This document shows positions 43,449 to 54,234 of a stretch of DNA of 64,000 nt, piece after piece (the stretch's first letter is position 1; each line of letters starts with the position of its first letter). Made by a program: the position numbers and the translations under genes. The stretch lies in the NCBI RefSeq assembly GCF_950295315.1, contig NC_080179.1:69749115-69813114 (forward strand), in the 5' to 3' direction. Source of the stretch: Erinaceus europaeus (lineage: Eukaryota > Chordata > Mammalia > Eulipotyphla > Erinaceidae). The notes below the pieces were generated by a model. That model saw only the letters and a list, made by a program, of their open reading frames with translations, was not told the origin of the DNA and made no database searches.

Positions 43449-44387
43449 CAAGAATTCATATGTAACCATCCCTTAGCTATAACTGCAAACCACTACCAAT
43501 TGCAAATCCACTTATATATAAATAATTCTGATACTTTTATTTGTTGTCATACAAGAAGACATTTAAAATGACATTTAGGCCACACAGTTAATGTAGTTCT
43601 AACAACGATTTTGAGCGGACTTATTTCACCTGCATTGACACCGTAGTCAGTATAAATGCTCCTCCTTTAAATGTTGATGGAATTGATAAATGCATGATTT
43701 CCACTTCCAGTTTCTCCCTTCCCCCAATACACTGGTAAATGTCATGAGATTTATCTTTCTCACACATTTTCATTTGGAGAAACATTGCCAGCTACTCATT
43801 AATCATCAAAAAAAAATCCCTAAATCTCTGGGTCAATTGTTATTAACCTTACCTACACAGTAGAATCACCATCTGGCGAATTGTTTAACCTTAATGGAAC
43901 CTGGACCATGTGAAGTAGAAATTCAAGGCAGCAAGTCCCAGCTCCAGATATTCTTTGTAAAATGTCTTCATTTATTCTGATGTACAGCCAGCAAAGAGAG
44001 CTTCCATCTTGAATAATAGATAGGAAAGGGCGGGAACAGAAGTGTCAGATATGGAATAATAATTTAAAAAGTGGGTCAGAGACAGAAATTAGACTGGTAA
44101 TAAACAAAAGAAATAATTCAGTAAATAGAGATATTGCTTGTGGATACTGTAGATTTGAGGATGATACAATTTTTACTTTCTGAAATGTTAATAAAAAGTG
44201 AGTCCTATAACCATCTCTCATCCTATCACCTCTTCACTAGACCTCCATCTTTCGTATCTGGCTTTGCCAGGTATGCCAACAATGAAGCCTTCTTCAAGTT
44301 CCTACTGTGTCTTACCAGGTCACTTTTCCAAGTCAGTGCTATATGTTCAACCCTGACCTTTTTTTTTTTTTAAGGGACAGAACCTTT
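43446..44387. other. No recognisable feature
   Basis: Unique-looking, about 0.9 kb. The 79-residue frame at 44134-44373 has no recognisable domain. Confidence 0.5.
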
Positions 44388-44402
44388 AAGAAGTATATCT
44401 GC

Positions 44403-44641
44403 CACAAAACCAGCACAGGGATCACAGTTCGAGGCCCTATCTCCCCACCTGCAGGTGAGTCGCTTCAAAGGCGGTAAAGCAGGTCTGCAGGTGTATATCT
44501 TTCTCTTCCCTTCTCTATCTTCCCCTCCTCTCTCCATTTCTCTCTGTCCTATCCAACAACAACAATAATTACTACAACAATAAAACAACAAGGGCAACCA
44601 AAGGGAATACATAAAAATGAAAAAAAAAGAAAAGAAAAAAA
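44403..44641 (+). mobile_element. SINE-A, 5'-truncated, with target duplication
   Basis: Begins before the B box (CAGTTCGAGGCCC) without the A-box head. AAGAAGTATATCTGC at 44388-44402 and AAGAAGTACATCTGC at 44642-44656. Confidence 0.92.
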
Positions 44642-44656
44642 AAGAAGTACATCTGC

Positions 44657-45564
44657 AAGAGAGACATTTTATTCGCACAAGATTTCCCCACTAAAGCATA
44701 AATATAAAGTGGGCAACAGTGTTCTGTCTTCTCTGGCCACTGGACAGGTTCTGTCCTCTCGAGGGCAGTAGGATTAAGTACAATTTGTGGCACACAGTCT
44801 ACCTTTCAGGATTTCTGTGCCAATGTGAAAGAAAGAACCTCAAAGGATAGACACGAGGTTTCTGTGAGTAGACAGAGATGCTGGCAGTGCCTTCTGTCTC
44901 CTTTTAGGCAGAATCCAAGTCTAGGCTTTGCTATGAGACCTAGGATGGTCTTTATTGACATAATTTATGACTGTGCATTTTAGGAAATTTCCCCTCTAGT
45001 CATCATTATGAGGAAATGTATTAGATAATGTCTTGAAAACTACCAGAGGGCTCAAGTGTCAGTTTAGAAGCTTACATACCTGAATATAACAATGTTGGTT
45101 TATTATTTCATACCACAATATCTTTGGAATGCCTCATAAAGTGAAATGAACGGTGACAACTCTGTCTCTGTCTTGCATTTAAATAAAACCCTACCAACAC
45201 ATAATGCTAAAAACAATTCAAGGCCACTGACTGAGTACTTTAGAGAACTCCTCTCTCTAGCACTACATCCAGGGTACATTCTAGACTCTTCATCACAGCT
45301 GTTAGAAACAACTTTATTTATAATGTTCACCAAGAGCCAGATAACCCTCCCATCATTTACCTATGTATTTTAAGAGTTCAACATGTTTACCATCTTATCT
45401 GTTACCAGAATCTCTATTAGAAGCAATCAATCTGTGACTAGATATACCTAACTCAGAAAAATAAGAAAACTGACTTGTAATGTGAAAATGTCAGCAAAGA
45501 AGTGACTGAATCATTTGAAAACCAGATACACATTTTAAATGGATTTCTTTCTTTTTCTTTCTTT
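44657..45564. other. No recognisable feature
   Basis: Unique-looking, about 0.9 kb. Small overlapping frames only. Confidence 0.5.
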
Positions 45565-45803
45565 CCTTTTTTTCCCCTCCAGCATTATTGCCGGGGCTCA
45601 GTGCCTGCACAACAAATACACTGCTCCTAGAGGCCATTTTCTCCCTTTAATTGCCCTTGTTGCTTACCTTTGTTGTTGCTATTATTATTGTTGTTACTTG
45701 TGTCATTGTTGTTGGACAGGACAGAGAGAAATAGAGAGAAGCGGGGAAGACATAGACTTCTGCAGACCTGCTTCGCCACTTGTGAAGCGATACCCCTGAA
45801 GAT
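45565..45803 (-). mobile_element. SINE-A-long, head missing
   Basis: CCAGCATTATTGCCGGGGCTC, ACACTGCTCCTAGAGGCC, GACAGGACAGAGAGAAATAG and TGCAGACCTGCTTCGCC; stops at GATACCCCTGAAG. Confidence 0.88.
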
Positions 45804-46142
45804 AAGGGACCATCTTCATGAATGTCTAATATTATGCTTGTATTCCTTTACTATAGCTAGTGTCTGTATCTAGTGTCTCATGGAAGTATTTAATTTACAT
45901 GGGGCAACTAGTATAACTTTGCTGTATACATGAAATTGGTATAGTATAAAATCGGGAAGAAATAAATAGGAAATATAGTATACTATTAACATCAGTACAG
46001 TTTTTAAGAGACATGACCATACTAAATCTGTCCAGTGATATTTCAATGCATTTGGTAACCTACAAAGCATAGAGGTGGGAACAGGCTGTTCAGCACTGCA
46101 ACTGAGTGTTTGCCATAGTAATTCCGTTTATTAAAATCTGAT
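45804..46142. other. No recognisable feature
   Basis: Short AT-rich gap. Confidence 0.5.
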
Positions 46143-46153
46143 AGACATACTTT

Positions 46154-46497
46154 ATTTTTTACCCCCAGGGTTATTGCCGGGGCTCAGTGCCTGCACCACA
46201 AATCTACTGCTCCTGGAGGCCATTTTTTCCCTTTTTGTTACCCTGGTTGTTTTACCATTGTTGTGGTTATTATTATCATTATTGTTGATGTTGTTGTTGG
46301 ATAGGACAGAGAGAAATGGAGAGAGGAGGGGAATATAGAGGGGGGGAAAGAAAGACAGACACCTGTAGACCTGTTTCACCACTTGTGAAGCGACTCCCCT
46401 GCAGGTAGGGAGCCGGGGGCTTGAACCGGGATCCTTCCACTGGTCCTTGCGCTTTATGCCAGGTGCGCTTCACCCACTGTGCTACTGCCAAACCCCC
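46154..46497 (-). mobile_element. SINE-A-long, full length, 11-bp target duplication
   Basis: CAGGGTTATTGCCGGGGCTC, CTGCTCCTGGAGGCC, GGATAGGACAGAGAG, GGGCTTGAACCGGGATCC and GTGCGCTTCACCCACTG. AGACATACTTT at 46143-46153 and 46498-46508. Confidence 0.95.
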
Positions 46498-46508
46498 AGA
46501 CATACTTT

Positions 46509-46743
46509 TTAAGAGCTTTTCCTATAAAGTAGGATTGACATTGATTTTTTTTAGGGAAGTCCTTAACAGACTAATAAAACATAATTTCCATCTAAATATG
46601 CATTTCTGTACTACATGCATAACAATGGACAGTGAACCATGCGAATACTATGATCTGGATTATTTATTCTCTGTTATTTATTCTGAACCCCAAAGAGTGA
46701 AAAGAAAAAGAGGCTTCATTACTTTTTTCTCAGCGTGGTCAAA
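46509..46743. other. No recognisable feature
   Basis: Short unique-looking gap before the L1. Confidence 0.5.
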
Positions 46744-46758
46744 GGCAAACATCATTTT

Positions 46759-48032
46759 TTTAAAAAATTTTTATTTTATTTAATTTATTTTTTTATAAAT
46801 AATTTATTTCTTTATTGGGGAATTAATGTTTTATATTCAACAGTAAATACAATAGTTTGTACATGCATAACATTCCCCAGATTCCCATTTAACAATACAA
46901 CCCCCACTATGTCATTCATCATCTTTCATGGACCTGTATTCTCCCCACCCACCCACCCCAGAGTCTTTTACTTTGGTGTAATACTCCAATTCCATTTCAG
47001 GTTTGACTTGTGTTTTGTTTTCTAATCTTGTTTTTCAACTTTGGCCTGAGAGTGAGATCATCCCATATTCATCCTTCTGTTTCTTACTTATTTCACTCAA
47101 CATGATTTTTTCAAGGTCCATCCAAGATCGGCTGAAAACGGTGAAGTCACCATTTTTTACAGCTGAGTAGTATTCCATTGTGTATATATACCACAACTTG
47201 CTCAGCCACTCATCTGTTGTTGGACACCTGGGTTGCTTCCAGGTTTTGGCTATTACAAATTGTGCTGCCAAGAACATATGTGTACACAGATCTTTTTGGA
47301 TGGATGTGTTGGGTTCCTTAGGATATATCCCCAGGAGGGGAATTGCAGGGTCATAGGGTAGGTCCATTTCTAGCCTTCTGAGAGTTCTCCAGACTTCTCC
47401 ACAGAGGTTGGACCAATTGACATTCCCACCAGCAGTGCAGGAGGGTTCCTTTGACCCCACAACCTCTCCAGCATTTGCTGCTGTTACCTTTTCTGATGTA
47501 TGACATTCTCACAGGAGTGAAGTGATATCTCATTGTTGTCTTGATTTGCATTTCTCTGACAATCAGAGACTTGGAGCATTTTTTCATGTGTTTCTCGACC
47601 TTTTGGATCTCTTCTGTGGTGAATATTCTGTCCAAGTCCTCCCCCCATTTTTGTATGGGGTTATTTGTTGTCTTGTTGTTGAGTCTGGCAAGCTCTTTAT
47701 ATATGTTGGTTATTAAACTCTTATCTGATGTATGGCATGTAAAGATCTTCTCCCATTCTGTGAGGGGTCTCTTGGTTTGGGTAGTGGTTTCTTTTGCTGT
47801 GAAGAAGCTTTTTAATTTGATGTAGTCCCATAGGTTTATATTTGCCTTAGTCTTCCTTGTAATTGGATTAATTTCATTGAAAATGTCTTTACAATTTATG
47901 CGGAAAAAAGTTCTGCCAATATTTTCCTCTAAGTATCTGATAGTTTCTGGTATAACATCCAAGTCCTTGATCCACTTGGAATTTACTTTTGTATTTGGTG
48001 AAATACAGTGATTCAGTTTCATTCTTCTGCAT
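46759..48032 (-). mobile_element. Young 5'-truncated L1 with perfect 15-bp target duplication
   Basis: GGCAAACATCATTTT stands at 46744-46758 and 48033-48047. The plus-strand left end is T-rich, followed by the 3' UTR including CTTTATTGGGG (AATAAAG in sense). The ORF2 C-terminus follows: a frame at 47351-48037 ([38 protein letters not shown]) and one at 47035-47460 ([31 protein letters not shown]). A 2-bp deletion near 47395 separates the two frames; the copy at 61 kb has GT there. Nearly identical to 60.6-61.7 kb over the shared part. Confidence 0.96.
47035..48032 (-). pseudogene. L1 ORF2 C-terminal part, frameshifted
   Basis: Codes for the region from just after the reverse transcriptase through the CCHC-like C-terminal domain. 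Broken by the 2-bp deletion near 47395 and lacking everything upstream, so no functional product. Confidence 0.92.
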
Positions 48033-48047
48033 GGCAAACATCATTTT

Positions 48048-49285
48048 AAAATTGGCACATTATGAGAATGGAATGTGCTCAAAAATTAACTGGGAGTTGA
48101 AAACACAAGAGCTGTGCAGCTGTGACTCTAGGCTTGGACTCAGCAAGGAAGACAGTCCCTTCCTGGCCACCCTGCAAATCCAGATGAGTTCCCTCAGGAG
48201 TCACAGACAATACTTTCTGTCCTAACAATGTCTCATGTGGACAATGAGCCAAACTGATGCAGGTGCACTGTCATAATAAGCTCTCCCATCCAAACACCAG
48301 CATAACATTTCTCATCAGGATCTTTTGAATTATTGAGAAAAGATTATTGTACCCAGGATATAAACAAGAATACTAAAGTTTTCTGAGGCTTAGAGGTGTG
48401 AGGTCATAGAAAATATATAATGGGCTCAGTCCCCACTTCCATTTTTGGCACAGGACTCCTGAAATACTTGTTATTTCCAAGTGGATAATAGTGCAGGGGA
48501 CATATTTAATTGTATTACCTGGACTTTGATCCTCATTCCTGAAACCAAGCTCTTAAATCACTTGGAATTCCGTAGATGAGAGGAATATCTTCTATTCTAC
48601 CAAATTGCTAAGGTAACTCTGGGTTAGCTCTGCATGCTCGTCATCAGAAAGAGGGAGCTATATTTAAAAGCCTAGGATTTTTCACCTCATTCCCCATTTT
48701 CCAGAAAGGGAGGAAGAGAGAGAGAGAGAGATGGAGTAATCACATCTATTTGATACAACTCTATAAAAGTCCCCCAGAGTATGCTGTTTGAAGAGCTTCC
48801 CGGTTCACAAAAAAAAAAGTAGAACTGATGATAGAACCAAGGCCAGAGTGGGCAGAGCTTTTCCACATACCTGATCCTGCACATCTCTTTTAACTCAATG
48901 TTCATCTGCATCCTCCATTTTTTAAATAATAAGTTGACAAAAGGTAAATAAATTGTTTTCCTGAGTTCTGTGCGCTGCTTTAGTAAATTTTCTGAGCCCT
49001 CTGGAGAGGTGATGGAAACCTCAGTTTTATAATCAGCTGGTCAAAAGCACAGGTAACATTTGTAATTGGCATCAGAAGTAGGAACGTTGTACAGTCTCAT
49101 TAGATTCTGCTTCTAAAGCTGTGAGAACTGTCTCCACGTAGATAGTGTCAGAGTTCAGTTCTAGTGTAGGGCATAGAGGGGCTGTCACAGAACTAACTTT
49201 CGTGGTGTCAGGGGAGTTATGAATGCAGTAGTTAGGTGAAAGTAAAAGAGAATCATGGAGAAAATACTGGCATTGGGCTACTCAC
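48048..49285. other. No recognisable feature
   Basis: Unique-looking, about 1.2 kb, with a short (GA)n near 48715. No domain-bearing frame. Confidence 0.5.
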
Positions 49286-49293
49286 GTGGTATA

Positions 49294-49712
49294 GTGGGAT
49301 GTATTGGATCGACCTTCCCATGGTGCATCCCGTGAGTACCCATTCATTGGGGAAACTGACGATCCTTCCTAGCCGACTGAATCCACATGGATCCCAGTCA
49401 CTTTCAAAGCCAGCAACAAGCAGCTCCTGACAGCTTTCAAGCTGTTGGTCCTGCTCTTCGAGTCCTCCAACTTAATGTTGAGGGGCTGTCCTTTGCCAAA
49501 CGCATTCTTATTGGTCAATTGGCGATACAGCATCAGGCAGATGTTATCTGCCTACAAGAAATACATATAGCAGTCGATGACAGACAGACTATGACCCACA
49601 TAGTCAACGACTGCCACCTCTCCAGATTCAAAGGAGGTCTCGAAACTTTACATCAGGCTCAACCTGACGCTGTTGACTGGCTATGGAAGAAGGGCAAATG
49701 CTAGAAGAAGAA
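49294..49712 (+). mobile_element. JL, internally deleted copy keeping both ends
   Basis: Flanked by GTGGTATA at 49286-49293 and 49713-49720. It holds about 93 bp of leader, the start of the ORF, then jumps near 49578 (GATGACAGACAG) straight to the C-terminal part. The 3' end is TAG plus AAGAAGAAG. Confidence 0.9.
49387..49704 (+). CDS. JL in-frame deletion ORF, 105 aa (N-terminus fused to C-terminus)
   Basis: Residues 1-60 include LRVLQLNVEGLSFAKR and ADVICLQEIHI, which match the first motifs of the exonuclease-endonuclease-phosphatase (EEP/AP-like) domain used for target nicking by LINEs. The rest is the terminal RQTMTHIVNDCHLSRFKGG and the WLWKKGK end. The endonuclease remainder and the whole reverse transcriptase are missing, so it cannot mobilise itself. 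The start shown is the first ATG after the leader and is shared with the copy at 51.3 kb. Confidence 0.7.
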   Translation: MDPSHFQSQQQAAPDSFQAVGPALRVLQLNVEGLSFAKRILIGQLAIQHQADVICLQEIHIAVDDRQTMTHIVNDCHLSRFKGGLETLHQAQPDAVDWLWKKGKC

Positions 49713-49833
49713 GTGGTATAAGTACCACAGCAGAAATGAGTAAAATTGGAACTTTAACTTATGGAGGTCAGAATGTTAACTTGGAAGCAATGCAGATGCA
49801 CAAAGGCAGATGACTGATTAAGAAAGTTGTGGT

Positions 49834-50109
49834 GGGAGTCGAGCGGGTTAAAGCGCAGGTGGCACAAAGAACAAAGACCAGCGTAAGGATCCCGGTTCTA
49901 GCCCCCAGCTCCCCACCTGCAGGGGAGTCCCTTCACAGGAGTTGAAGTAGGTCTGCAGGTGTCTTTCTCTCCCCCTCTCTGACTTCCCCTCCTCTCTCCA
50001 TTTCTCTCTGTCCTATCCAACAATGACAACAACAATAAAACAAGGGCAACAAAAGTGAATAAATAAATAAATATTTAAAAAATTTAAAAAAAAAGAATTT
50101 ATCTTGTCA
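49834..50109 (+). mobile_element. SINE-A with 11-bp target duplication
   Basis: AAAGTTGTGGT at 49823-49833 and 50110-50120. The head is shortened (GAGCGGGTTAAAGCGCAGG). The tail is followed by about 15 bp of extra sequence (GAATTTATCTTGTC) before the duplicate, possibly transduced. Confidence 0.92.
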
Positions 50110-50368
50110 AAAGTTGTGGTATATACACACAGTGAAATACCACTTGAAGAAATCATGCTTATTTAGTGTGATATTGGATGATCTCTCTCATACATGGAAC
50201 TTAAGCAACAAGGGCAGAAAGGGAAAACATAAAAGTGGAACTTGGACTAAGTGTGGTGTTTGTACCAAAGCAAAGAATTCTAGGGACAGAGGACATAGGA
50301 GGTCTCGGTGGAGAGGGCACTGTGGTCCTGGTGCATGATGGTGGAAAAGGTCCTAAATTGGGAGAATC

Positions 50369-50650
50369 TTTTTTTTTAATATTTATTTTATTTATTTATT
50401 CCCTTTGTTGTCCTTGTTTTATTGTTGTAGTTACTATTGTTGTTGTCGTTGTTGGATAGGACAGAGAGAAATGGAGAGAGGAGGGGAAGATGGAGGGGGG
50501 AGAGAAAGACAGACACCTGCAGACCTGCTTCATCGCCTGTGAAGCGACTCCCCTGCAGGTGGGGAGCCGAGGACTCAAACCAGGATCCTTAGGCTAGTCC
50601 TTGCACTTTGCGCCACCTGTGCTTAACCCACTGCGCCACCGCCCGACTCC
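50369..50650 (-). mobile_element. SINE-A with target duplication
   Basis: TGGGAGAATC at 50359-50368 and TGGGAAAATC at 50651-50660. Full length. Confidence 0.94.
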
Positions 50651-50765
50651 TGGGAAAATCAGTTGCAGACACCGTTCCCAAGGAGATGAGACATTGTATT
50701 CATATGACAACAAGTGTGCTATAAACCATTAGCCCCAGCCTCGAATAAAATAATGAAATGATAAA

Positions 50766-51034
50766 AATATTTTTAAAAGTGTCTATAGCTCTACCATTTC
50801 CTGACTATGTAGCCTTCTGCAAGTTTCTCCATTCACTAAGACATGGCTACATCATTAAACAAGAGAAAATGCCTCTGATATACTTCTTCTAAGGGTGGAA
50901 TCACATGTGAAGGCAGTTTGTCAACGTAACATTTTATTCTGTGTACATATTATATGTGTTCCTCATTTTCGGTTGAAGGATAGGTCTTCCCAAGATATTC
51001 AGATCTCCATGATCCGTCACTTTGGTAAATATAT
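50766..51034. other. No recognisable feature
   Basis: Short unique-looking gap. Confidence 0.5.
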
Positions 51035-51231
51035 AAGTTTTTAAGTTCTTTATTGGGGCATTAGTGGTTTACAGTTGGCAGTAAAATACAGTAGTTTCGA
51101 CATACATAACATTTCCCAGTTTTCCACATTAAAATTCAACCCCCTCTAGGACCTCCTTTGCCCATGTTCCGGGACCTGAATCCCCCCCAACTCACCCCAG
51201 AGTCTTTTACTTTGGTGCAATACACTAACTC

Positions 51232-51408
51232 GACCTTCTCGTGGTGCATCCCGTGAGTACCCATTCATTGGGGAAACTGACGATCCTTCCTAGCCGACTG
51301 AATCCACATGGATCCCAGTCACTTTCAAAGCCAGCAACAAGCAGCTCCTGACAGCTTTCAACCTGACGCTGTTGACTGGCTATGGAAGAAGGGCAAACGC
51401 TAGAAGAA
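51232..51408 (+). mobile_element. JL, 177-bp internally deleted copy inside an L1
   Basis: Leader (GGTGCATCCCGTGAGTACC, GATCCTTCCTAGCCGACTG), ORF start, then CAGCTTTCAA joined to CCTGACGCTG and the JL 3' end. Breakpoint microhomology TCAA. AACTC occurs at both borders (51227-51231 and 51409-51413), a short, less certain duplication. Confidence 0.88.
51308..51403 (+). CDS. JL micro-ORF, 31 aa, in-frame N/C fusion
   Basis: Eighteen N-terminal residues (MDPSHFQSQQQAAPDSFQ) are fused in frame to the thirteen C-terminal residues (PDAVDWLWKKGKR) and the normal TAG stop. No domain remains. Function unknown, possibly none; noted because the frame is preserved. Confidence 0.45.
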   Translation: MDPSHFQSQQQAAPDSFQPDAVDWLWKKGKR

Positions 51409-51943
51409 AACTCCAGTCCAAGTTCTACTTAGTGTTTTCCCCTCTGACCTTGTTTTTCAGCTTCTGTCTATGAGTGAGATCATCTCATATTCATCCTTTT
51501 GTTTCTGACTCATCTCACTTAACATGATTCTTTCAAGCTCCATCCAAGAAGTGAAGAAGGTGAATTCACTCACCATTTTAATAGCTGAGTAGTATTCCAC
51601 TGTGTATATATCCCACAACTTTCTCAGCAACTCATCTGTTGTTGGATACCTGGGTTGCTTCCAGATTTGGCAATTAAAAATTGTGCTGCTATAAACATAG
51701 GTATAGACCAATCTTTTAGGATGGATATGTTTGGTTCCTTAGGATATATCCCAAGGAGAGGAATTGCAGGGTTATAAGGTCGGTCCACTTCTAGCCTTCT
51801 AAGACTTCTCCAGACTGCTATCCACAAGGGTTTGATCAATGGTAAATAGATCATTTTGACCTGAGGTCACTTTAACTGCCTAGAAGAATGAGAATTGAGA
51901 TGTTCACCAAGACTTAGGATTTTGACCACAGATCAGCAACTTT

Positions 51944-52819
51944 AAGCTCAACTCGCGTGAGCTTAATGTTGTAGCTTGACGATACAAGAATCAGGCATGA
52001 AGCCCAGCCAGTCTATCTTGGCGTTACTCTCGATCGCACCCTGTCATTTCACGAACATCTCATAAAAACTGCAGCAAAGGTGGGCGCGAGGAATAACATC
52101 ATTGCAAGACTGGCCAGCTCCTCATGGGGCGTGAGCGCTTCCACACTACGATCATCATCTCTGGCATTATGCTATTCCACTGCAGAATAATGTGCCCCAG
52201 GATGGTTCCGTAGCCCCCATGTCCACTTGGTCGATTCCAAATTATACTCCTCCATGAGGATAATTTCTGGAACCATCCGTTCCACCCCGGTTCCATGGCT
52301 GCCAGTTCTTAGCAACATCGCCCCGCCAGATAATTCGTCGGGATGCGGCATCATCTAAGTTCATTTCCCACATCTACGCTCGACCGGACCTGCCAATATA
52401 CGCGGATATCTTCGCCCACCCTGTCCAACGCTTGATGTCTCGTCACCCAATCTGGTCCCCTACGCCTACACTGAACTTCTCTGTTCCAGACTCTTGGAAA
52501 CAGAGTTGGCAGTCAGCCGAGGTAAAGAACAAACACCTCATCACAGACCCCTGCAAGTGTCAACCCGGCTTTGACCTAGCACGTTATGATTGGGCCCTCC
52601 TCAATCGCTATCGAACAGGCCATGGCCGGTGCGCCGCTATATTCCATCGCTGGGGAGCCAGAGATGACCCGAACTGCCCCTGCGGCTCCAGACAGACTAT
52701 GACCCACATAGTCAACGACTGCCACCTCTCCAGTTTCAAAGGAGGTCTCGAAACTTTACATCAGGCTCAACCTGACGCTGTTGACTGGCTACGGAAGAAG
52801 GGCAAACGCTAGAAGAAGA
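51944..52819 (+). mobile_element. JL, longest copy in the window (876 bp, 5'-truncated)
   Basis: AGCAACTTT at 51935-51943 and 52820-52828. It covers the region after the reverse-transcriptase active site to the 3' end. Readable in pieces: PVYLGVTLDRTLSFHEHL, NNIIARLASSSWGVSAS, then an open frame at 52432-52812. Confidence 0.9.
51950..52812 (+). pseudogene. JL ORF, C-terminal half, frameshifted
   Basis: YLGVTLDRTLSFHEHLIKTA and the following helix-rich segment (TLRSSSLALCYSTAE) belong to the thumb and post-RT region of jockey/CR1-type polymerases. The last 126 residues (52432-52812) are open: PGFDLARYDWALLNRYRTGH, FHRWGARDDPNCPCGSRQTM, HIVNDCHLSSFKGG. About nine residues in ten match the copy at 21.3 kb. 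Small indels and a stop break the frame between about 51975 and 52430. The ORF ends at TAG only a few bases from the element end, so there is practically no 3' UTR. Confidence 0.85.
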
Positions 52820-52828
52820 AGCAACTTT

Positions 52829-53802
52829 CCATTGGAGAAACCTGTCTCTATGATGGTATAAATATCACCTTACATATCCTCTGAACTTAGTTAACCTCTT
52901 CTTACCCTATAAGTCTCCATTCTTTCTTCTTGGAGTCCCAGGACTCTGTTCCCATTCCCTAGGTCAGGATATATGCCCTTACTTCCCTCACTGGAATTAG
53001 AATTCAAAATCATGTAAGTCCACCATACAGATAAAACTAGGTTTGTTTGTTTCTTCCCCTACCAATTTTCCTTATGTTATTTGATTATTCCACTAAACAC
53101 ACACACACACACACACACACACACTCCCTGAAGTGCAAGGAGGATCTTTTCCCTCCTCCCCAACAACTGCCAACAGTAACTATGGCTTCCCTGAGACATC
53201 CATTTTTTAAAAGTAGATAGTCAATTCATTATTTCCTGCTCCCAAATCCCTAGGGTTCTAAAACCACAAGGATTTCTAATTCATTTAGCAGCAGAATCTT
53301 ACCTGAATTGACAGGCCTATTTATTATCTTGTTTTCCATTATTAAATGTGAATATTCATTAGTCACACAGCAGAAAGATCAACATAATTACAAGGTTATG
53401 AGTTGCTGCCACAAACCTGGTGGAGATGTCTGCACTAGTTGCCAACACTGCACAATATCTTTCCAAACCCAAACCCCCTGTATCTCAGTCACATATGGCC
53501 AAAGAACTCTGTTGGGGGTAACCATAGTACTTACCATTTGGACTAGGATCTAACCCTAACCACCCGAAGGCAGCATGTGACAAATATGGGTGAACAATGT
53601 ATTGATGTTGAAGGGTAGGTGGTTTTGGGGTCAGCCCCAGACTAGATCTGTTTCAAAACAGTTTTAGAGAAGCCTAGGAACTTTCACTTTCATCACCTTG
53701 GACTCTGGTCTTGAAATGCATATGGCTTTTTAAATAAGTCTTTTGAGAACAACTAATGTGAGTGCTAGAGTCAGAAGCCATGATAGAAAATGAATGAGCG
53801 GG
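52829..53802. other. No recognisable feature apart from (CA)n at about 53097-53126
   Basis: Unique-looking, about 1 kb. Confidence 0.5.
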
Positions 53803-54090
53803 GCCAGGCAGTAGTGCAGTAGGTTAAGCTAACGTGGTGCAAAGTTCGATACCCACCTGCAGGAGTGTTGATTCACAAGCAGTGAAGCAGGTCTGCAGGT
53901 ATCTATCTTTCTCTCCCCCTCTCTGCCTTCCCCTCCTCTCTCGACTTCTCTTTGTCCTATCCAGCAACAGCAGCAGCAATGATAAAAATAACAATCACAA
54001 GGACAACAAAAATGGAGGAAATGGTCTCCAGAAGCAGTGGATTCATAGTGCAGGCTCCAAGCCCCAGCAATAACCCTGGAAGCAAAAAAG
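53803..54090 (+). mobile_element. SINE-A-long with B-box deletion
   Basis: GGGCCAGGCAGTAGTGCAGTAG, then GTGGTGCAAAGTTCGATACCC: the spacer before the B box is deleted. The extra module CAGAAGCAGTGGATTCATAG and AACCCTGGAAGC is present. Confidence 0.9.
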
Positions 54091-54096
54091 AAAGAA

Positions 54097-54141
54097 AAAC
54101 AGAGAGAGAGAGAGAGAGAGAAAGGAATGAAGGAAGATAGG

Positions 54142-54223
<82 letters not shown>

Positions 54224-54229
54224 AAAAGG
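54097..54229. repeat. (GA)n/(AAAG)n compound microsatellite
   Basis: Purine-only on the plus strand apart from a few T; grows from the SINE tail. Confidence 0.95.
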
Positions 54230-54234
54230 AAATG

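Larger units (their letters stand above)
49770..50765 (+). mobile_element. L1 3' end interrupted by two SINE-A copies
   Basis: ORF2 terminus (CAGATGACTGATTAAGAAAG, GTGGTATATACACACAG), a 3' UTR with ACTTGGACTAAGTGTGGTG, and after the second SINE ACAACAAGTGTGCTATAAACC. Diverged. Confidence 0.8.
51035..51845 (-). pseudogene. 5'-truncated L1 interrupted by JL
   Basis: 3' UTR from TTCTTTATTGGGGCATTAG to CCAGAGTCTTTTACTTTGG. After the JL insertion at 51232-51408 it continues CTCCAGTCCAAGTTCTAC and the ORF2 terminus: KQPRYPTTDELLRKLWDIYT at 51457-51711 and [20 protein letters not shown] at 51624-51854, in different frames. Inactive. Confidence 0.88.

Noticed and set aside
49570..51370. JL deletion junctions as spliced introns
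   Set aside because: At the 51.36 kb junction no placement within the TCAA overlap gives GT at the donor or AG at the acceptor, judged against the longer copy. Template switching or a deletion fits better.
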